64,000 nucleotides of DNA from Isoetes taiwanensis (taxonomy: Eukaryota; Streptophyta; Lycopodiopsida; Isoetales; Isoetaceae): NCBI GenBank assembly GCA_021234155.1, contig JAJEKV010000052.1, positions 3,342,254 to 3,406,253 on the forward strand, in the 5' to 3' direction. The notes under the pieces are model-generated. The model was not told where the DNA came from and made no database searches. It saw only the letters and a program-made list of their open reading frames with translations. Within the stretch, counting starts at the first letter, position 1. Every line of letters starts with the position of its first letter. Positions 59,255-64,000 of this stretch are shown one piece after another. Position numbers and translations under genes: made by a program.

Positions 59255-59720
59255 GGAGGCATTAGAGCTGTTTAAAAATTAGAGCTGTTTAAAAATTAGA
59301 GCTGTTTAAAAAAAATGCCTTAGAGCTGTTTTAAAAAAATGCCTTAGAGCTGTTTAAAAAAAATGCCTTATCCAGATATAATCTCTTTTTTTTAGAGCTG
59401 TTTTAAAAAAATGCCTTAGAGCTGTTTAAAAAAAATGCCTTATCCAGATATAATCTCATCCAGATCTTAAATAAAATGCCTTACAGAGATCTGGAAAGCA
59501 AGATCATCTAGAGGAGGCATTAGAGCTGTTTAAAAATTAGAGCTGTTTAAAAAAAATGCCTTAGAGCTGTTTAAAAAAATGCCTTAGAGCTGTTTAAAAA
59601 AATGCCTTATCCAGATATAATCTCATCCATCTCTTTTTTTTAGAGCTGTTTAAAAAAAATGCCTTAGAGCTGTTAAAAAAAATGCCTTATCCAGATCTCT
59701 GCTTATGGAAAGCAAGGTCA
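59255..59720 (+). repeat. Recursive microrepeat patch derived from the PPR gene
   Basis: At least ten copies of TTAGAGCTGTTTAAAAA..ATGCC and four of TTATCCAGATATAATCTC, in direct orientation but irregular order and length. All are fragments of one ~90-bp PPR segment (its single-copy form is at 48745-48835). Flanked by further partial duplications (CTATGATTTCAGCAT twice, GCTAGAGGAAGCTCTAGATC twice) to 59885. The pattern resembles repeated template switching, or an assembly artefact. Confidence 0.75.
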
Positions 59721-59887
59721 TCTAGAGAAGGCATATCATGCCACAACGTGATGTAGTTTCATGGACAGCTATGATTTCAGCATGGGAAGCTAGAGGAAGC
59801 TCTAGATCTCTTGCACAACTATGATTTCAGCATATGCGCAGCATGGGAAGCTAGAGGAAGCTCTAGATCTCTTGCACAACATGCTGG

Positions 59888-60600
59888 ACATACCAAAAGT
59901 ATTCCGACAGTAGCCGAAATCGAACCTCCCCCCCACAGGATTGAACCCCCCCAAACCCCCCCGTGCCAACCACTGAGGGCGGGCATCGTTTATGTTTTTA
60001 AACATCTTTTAATTCTTTATAAGCACTTTAACTCTTTAACCTCCATCCATACCATACAACTTCATGGCCGCTCCTGTAGCCCCTTGCCCAGACCCCCATT
60101 TGGAGGGAGATATTCCTCATTGACCCGGCCCGGCCCATCCGGGAGAATCCGGGGAGGAGGGGCCATGAAAACGGCCCCGTCCCCCATTTGGAGGGAGATA
60201 TTCCTCGGCCCGGCCCAAACCCCGGCCCGGCCATCCGGGAGAACGAGGGAGGAGGGGCCGCCATAAAACGGCCCCGGTCGGATAACAAAGACAAGGGAGA
60301 AACCTCTTCCATGAGGAGGGAAGCCCGAGCAAAGGCCCAATCTATGAGATTGACTCGGGGAGATGGATGAAGGCTGCTCAAGCCCCAAACAGCAGCAGAC
60401 GAGGACCATGAAACAGCTAGAGGAATGTGTCGAGAGTAACAGAACTTCGGATTGCGGGATCGACAGCGAGATACGCCCCTCAAGATCCCCGTGCTCAAAA
60501 GGCGGTTGGTAAAAAAGGCAACGGGTTCTGAGAGATGGAGACCCATGCGGCTAGGTTGGAAGGCGGGCGGGCCTTGGCCCACTTTGAGAGGCAAGGATAG
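59888..60600. other. GC-rich junction and LINE 5' region with tandem repeat
   Basis: Runs of C (59929-59960) follow the breakpoint. On the minus strand GGTTCAATCC near 59940 is a B-box-like word; no full tRNA is seen. At about 60088-60265 a ~92-bp unit (CCCCATTTGGAGGGAGATAT ... CATCCGGGAGAA, GAGGAGGGGCC) is repeated twice, typical of tandem promoter/5'UTR monomers. The base composition jumps from about 40% to over 55% GC. I see no conserved protein here. Confidence 0.5.
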
Positions 60601-60609
60601 CGCGGGGCC

Positions 60610-61125
60610 TTGCCGACTTGCAAGCTTCAGCGTGGATTCCCTCCTCACCACCATGCACTATGGCGGCGACAAACGGGGGTGTTGAGCAGATACGATGGCA
60701 ACTATTTCCCGCCTCAAATCAGGAGACGGAGGGTATGCCACCGCGGATACTTAAAACGCCCAGGAGCCCTTGTCGGGCCGGCCAGTGGTGGAGCCGAACC
60801 CCGCAGTAGGCGTAGACACGGGATCGGGGAGATTCGGGAGCTCAAAGCAACCATTGCCCAAAGAAGACAAAGTGGCCTCTATGCCGAGGTCCATGAACAC
60901 CGCGACCGACGCAGTGAGTTGGCCAAGCGGCAGGAGGCTCCAACAGAGCTAGGCTCCCGGACTCGGGCGCCAGAGGCCGCAACACAGGGACAGCCAAACG
61001 CACGTCCCCCACATCCCATGGGTCGCCAAACAGGCAGACAAACACCACCTCCTCCACCTCACACACCACGTAAGCCGATGCGGAGCAGCCCACGCTCCCA
61101 CCAGCAGAGTCACCTGGCGGGATAG
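60610..61125 (+). CDS. Possible LINE ORF1 region
   Basis: Open frame of 171 codons, Arg/Pro/Gln-rich (GEIRELKATIAQRRQSGLYA, then RPPHPMGRQTGRQTPPPPPH), ending in TAG at 61123-61125. An RNA-binding ORF1 is expected here before the endonuclease ORF; I see no CCHC knuckle or RRM, so this is based on position and composition. Other frames (for example 60770-60952) overlap and may represent the same protein after small frame errors. Confidence 0.35.
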   Translation: MPTCKLQRGFPPHHHALWRRQTGVLSRYDGNYFPPQIRRRRVCHRGYLKRPGALVGPASGGAEPRSRRRHGIGEIRELKATIAQRRQSGLYAEVHEHRDRRSELAKRQEAPTELGSRTRAPEAATQGQPNARPPHPMGRQTGRQTPPPPPHTPRKPMRSSPRSHQQSHLAG

Positions 61126-61689
61126 CTAATGTTGCCCCAGGCTTCGGTGAGTGGCGGGGAGGAGAGAGCCGCCCGGCGTCATAACGTGGTGGTACGTGGA
61201 CTCTGAGGAGGCGAGGAGAAGATCTCGTCAAAGCGTTTATTGGGATGAGATCCTATCTCGAATGGCATTCCCGGATGCGGTACACATTGCTAGAGCAAGC
61301 CGCCTTTGGGACGGCGTGTTGTTACCTTCCACGATTGGCGACATGCGCAGTACGTGAGACCGATCTGCGCCGAGTAGGCAATTGAAGGGGATCGCCAGAT
61401 ATTGACCAGGACCTCACCCCGATGTAACAGAGTCTCATCGGCGCCACCGGCCCAGTCGGGGAACATCCGCCGAGGGGGGCCGCAGCCTTGTCCGGGGAAG
61501 CCGCGCGATTTTCGTGCCCGGGCCGCCGAGGTTGCCGATGCAACGCGCCGCCGCTACCTCCTCGCCTCCCGCCGCCGCCGCCACTACCTCGCGCACCTCC
61601 CCCGCTCCCCCCGCCGGACCGCGCTTGCCAGCGCCGCTGACACCGCTCCCCCGCAGAACCGGGGCAGATCATCGAAGGCCCACATCGAA

Positions 61690-64000
61690 TGCCAACAAAT
61701 AGGGGCGTACCTCCGGATGGTGTCTTGGAACCGTCGGGGCTTCCCCGGCGAAAAGGAGAATCTCAACTCTATTGCACCGATATGGATCTCATTTTCCTCA
61801 TGGAGACATGGGAGCATGCAGGCACAGATTACCGGACCTCCCAGCTATCCGCATTTCGGTGTTCAATGAGTGCACAGCAAGCGAGGGCATGGCGGCGTTG
61901 GTCGCTACTACCGCGGCAACCTTGAGGCATTGATCTCATTGCACAAAAGCATTGTGCACAATCGCTACTTGTGGGTGCGCGTGCGAAAGATGACGGTGGC
62001 GACACTCTCCTCATAGCAAACATGCTACTTTCCACATGCCGAGCAACTTCTATCACACTCATTTGGATGTGGATCGATTGGAGCCCTATGTCGATCTATA
62101 TGATGACATCTGGCCAAAGACAAACAATTAGGCGGGGTTATGTTGCTTGGCGACTTTAATGCACGCACACGAAGCGAAAGAGGTTCCAAACTTTGATCCC
62201 CTGGCAGAGGACGTCTTGCAGTTGAACCCCGCAGAGGTGGCTTGGTCAAGGATATCAGATGACAGCCATATTTCGCGCTATGGCAGGCAGTTGTTGTTGC
62301 TAGGTAGTATCTTTGACCTGGTTATTTGTAATGGGCTGGCACAATGGCCGTCTTCCAGTTGCTACACTTGTAGACAGGAGAACCAAGGGGGCGGCTCCAG
62401 TGTGGTGGATTATCTGCTGGTTGAGGAACGAGATCTGCACCTGGTTACTCATTTTTCCATCGGGACAGACACTCGGGACGAGGAAGTAGATTCGGACCAC
62501 CGGCCCCTGTTCATGCATCTCCATTGGGAGGCTTCCCATGCACCTGCTGCTTCAACACACCGGGTGCCCCAGCTGCGCCTGGACTACGACCGTGCAGGAA
62601 CCTATGCCCAGCTGCTTGAGCACGATCTGGCGGGACTGCTGCAACTCCCCACACTTCAAGAGCAATCTGCTGAGCTGACTCGCCTGCTTCTGGCGGCTGC
62701 TGAAAGATGCTTTGGGAGAGGCCGCTCACGGCGAGCCACAGGCACTACCACCTTTCCCCGCAACAAATGGTTTGATGATGAGTGTCGGGAGCTCAAACGC
62801 ACACTCCGGCAAGTCACTGATCCCATCTCCCGCCCACAGGCCATCAGTCAATACCGCTCCTTTCTCAAGAACAAGAAGGCCAGATACCTTGCAGAGCATC
62901 AGCAACAGATGTTTGGTCTCCTGGACCGGCACCCCAGGACATTCTGGAGAAGGGTCTTGAGCAAGCCTGCACAGCCCACAGGGAACATCACCTCGGAGCA
63001 ATGGGTACAGTACTTGCAACGGCTGTACGACCCGCTCGGGGGCCGGGCACCAGTCCCTCCACAGATAGGCATGGCTCTGGTTATCACAGAAGGGGATGTT
63101 ATCATGGGCCTACAGCGTCTGGCTAATGGGAAGGCAGCAGATTTAGATGGCATGCAGGCAGAACTTCTGAAATGGGCTGGGCCTCCACTGGTGCCTGTCC
63201 TCACGGCATTGTTCAATAAAGCATTGCGAGAAGGCTTCCCTACGCAATGGACCACTCAGCGTAGTAGTGCCCATCTACAAAGCTGTGGGACCCTCAATGC
63301 CCGCCAACTACCGTACTATTATGGTCACTCTCTCTTTGCAAACCGCTATCGGCATCCTTGAGCGTGGTACGACAATATGGGGCAGAGGAAACGAGGTGCG
63401 AGCTCTTACACGAGCGGTGTTTCCGCCCGCACATTCCATCATTGATCATATCTTCACTCTGCGCACATTGATTGCAAAAGCGTTCGACACGATACCCGCC
63501 GCAACAAGCTCGGGACGCTGCGGCGGTGGGGACCCCCTAGACTTGCGTGCACGCAAAGATATAGGTCAGACGAGGCATGCTCAGGCCGTATCACATCAGC
63601 GGCACAACCGGTAATCAGTAGCATTGGAGTGCGTCAAGGTTGCCCCCTCTCCCCCACACTCTTTGGCCTATACATTGATCAGTTGGAAGCTTGGCTCTCT
63701 GAGCATGGAGGGGCTGGGCGCACATCTCATGCATCACAATCCGCAACTCATATATGCCGACGATGTCAACCTCATGGCCTACACTCCGGAGGACATGCGG
63801 CGCCACTGGATGCTCTTGACACTTTTGCCAATTCAGCGGCATGCGAGTGAACTTGGCCAAAACTAGGGTGTCGCTAGTTGCATCGTCCCTCCGGGGCCAA
63901 GGCTTCCCACCTTCACTTACCAGGGGCAAGAGGTAGAGGTGGCTCCAACCTACAAGTACTTGAGGATTGAGTTCTCAACTACCACCCATTGGGATGCGGC
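61690..64000 (+). mobile_element. LINE (non-LTR retrotransposon) endonuclease and reverse transcriptase, runs off window end
   Basis: APE-type endonuclease blocks: RMVSWNRRGFPG (61715; usually SWNVRG), DLIFLMETW (61788), VMLLGDFNAR (about 62140-62165) and VDYLLVEERD then SDHRPL (62400-62520; catalytic SDH). Linker: NKWFDDECRELKRTLRQV and HPRTFWRRVLSKP. Reverse transcriptase: GLQRLANGKAADLDGMQAEL (63110), YKAVGPSMPANYRTIMV (63275), AKAFDTIP (63476; motif A Asp), GVRQGCPLSPTLFGLYID (63629; motif B) and IYADDVNLMA (63754; motif C, YADD). The longest open frame is 62147-63361; about five or six frame changes separate the blocks, so this copy looks inactive or is damaged by indels. The C-terminal region and 3' tail lie outside the window. 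Confidence 0.85.

Larger units (their letters stand above)
57204..59887 (+). repeat. Segmental tandem repeat, unit 3 (truncated)
   Basis: Begins CGACTTGGCGAGGACATGGA; aligns with units 1 and 2 through the minisatellite (57280-57390), palindrome (57711-57738), Helitron E 5' end (57769) and PPR gene. It breaks off at about 59887, where AACATGCTGG is followed by unrelated GC-rich sequence. Confidence 0.85.
57769..59887 (+). mobile_element. Helitron E, copy 3, 3'-truncated
   Basis: 5' end TCCTATATAATAATG at 57769 and the (TTGG)n tract at 58440-58465 are intact. No 3' hairpin is present because the unit ends within the PPR gene. The palindrome at 57711-57738 precedes it as in the other units. Confidence 0.8.

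Noticed and set aside
3732-59887. Copy differences explained by cytosine deamination (RIP-like or methylation decay)
   Set aside because: Changes at CAG/CTG include T to C, A to G and indels rather than C to T / G to A, so deamination does not fit.
60028-60654. 208-codon minus-strand ORF in the GC-rich region
   Set aside because: High GC lowers stop frequency; it contains the tandem monomers on the antisense strand and no domain.
1-64000. Retrovirus-like, Polinton-like or other capsid-bearing elements
   Set aside because: No integrase/protease/capsid or LTR signatures found; the only reverse transcriptase is the LINE type with an APE endonuclease.

Overview
This is a repeat-dominated stretch of a land-plant nuclear genome. 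The evidence is introns with GT/AG borders, TATA boxes at fixed distances from small genes, a PLS-type pentatricopeptide (PPR) gene, Helitrons, a LINE and a large terminal-inverted-repeat transposon. The PPR repeat style (MPxRDVVSWxxMI) suggests a seed-free plant such as a lycophyte or fern; that is a guess. I see no rRNA, no intact tRNA, no CRISPR, and no LTR retrotransposon or virus-derived gene.

Layout. 1-831: remnant of an unidentified gene. 1.1-6.6 kb: four tandem, diverged copies of a small coiled-coil gene, each with a TATA box 93-102 bp before its ATG, separated by ~65-bp palindromes and split by Helitron A (3732-5906). 6.8-9.3 kb: decayed minus-strand gene. 10.6-14.9 kb: a minus-strand Helitron (C), apparently with Helitron B (11305-13469) nested in it. 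15.2-21.6 kb: a minus-strand DDE-type transposase-like gene split by Helitron D (16176-19596); removing D restores an uninterrupted frame. 21.75-25.83 kb: 2.04-kb tandem duplication that truncates copy 1 of a gene. Copy 2 continues to 28.4 kb and reads like a ParB/DGQH-type domain followed by a possible methyltransferase-like C-terminus; its intron holds an array of six near-perfect palindromes.

28.57-59.9 kb: a head-to-tail array of a ~9.1-kb unit (two full copies plus a truncated third). Each unit carries a minisatellite edge, one copy of the same palindrome, and a Helitron (E) with a captured PPR gene; units 1 and 2 also carry two unidentified small ORFs. Unit 1 contains a 9,196-bp TIR transposon (35944-45139); unit 2 keeps the empty site, which gives the exact ends and a 4-bp target duplication. 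That transposon encodes a decayed DDE-type protein on the minus strand and, on the plus strand, a RING-H2 protein and an FCP1-like phosphatase remnant. Unit 2 has its own 1.2-kb insertion. Unit 3 dissolves into a microrepeat patch and is cut by GC-rich DNA leading into an endonuclease/reverse-transcriptase LINE that runs off the window end.

Caution for readers: the recently duplicated copies differ from one another mostly at CAG/CTG trinucleotides, often by small indels. That pattern looks like consensus error (for example nanopore miscalls at methylated CHG sites) rather than ordinary decay, so many stops and frameshifts in the host and DNA-transposon genes described here may not be real.
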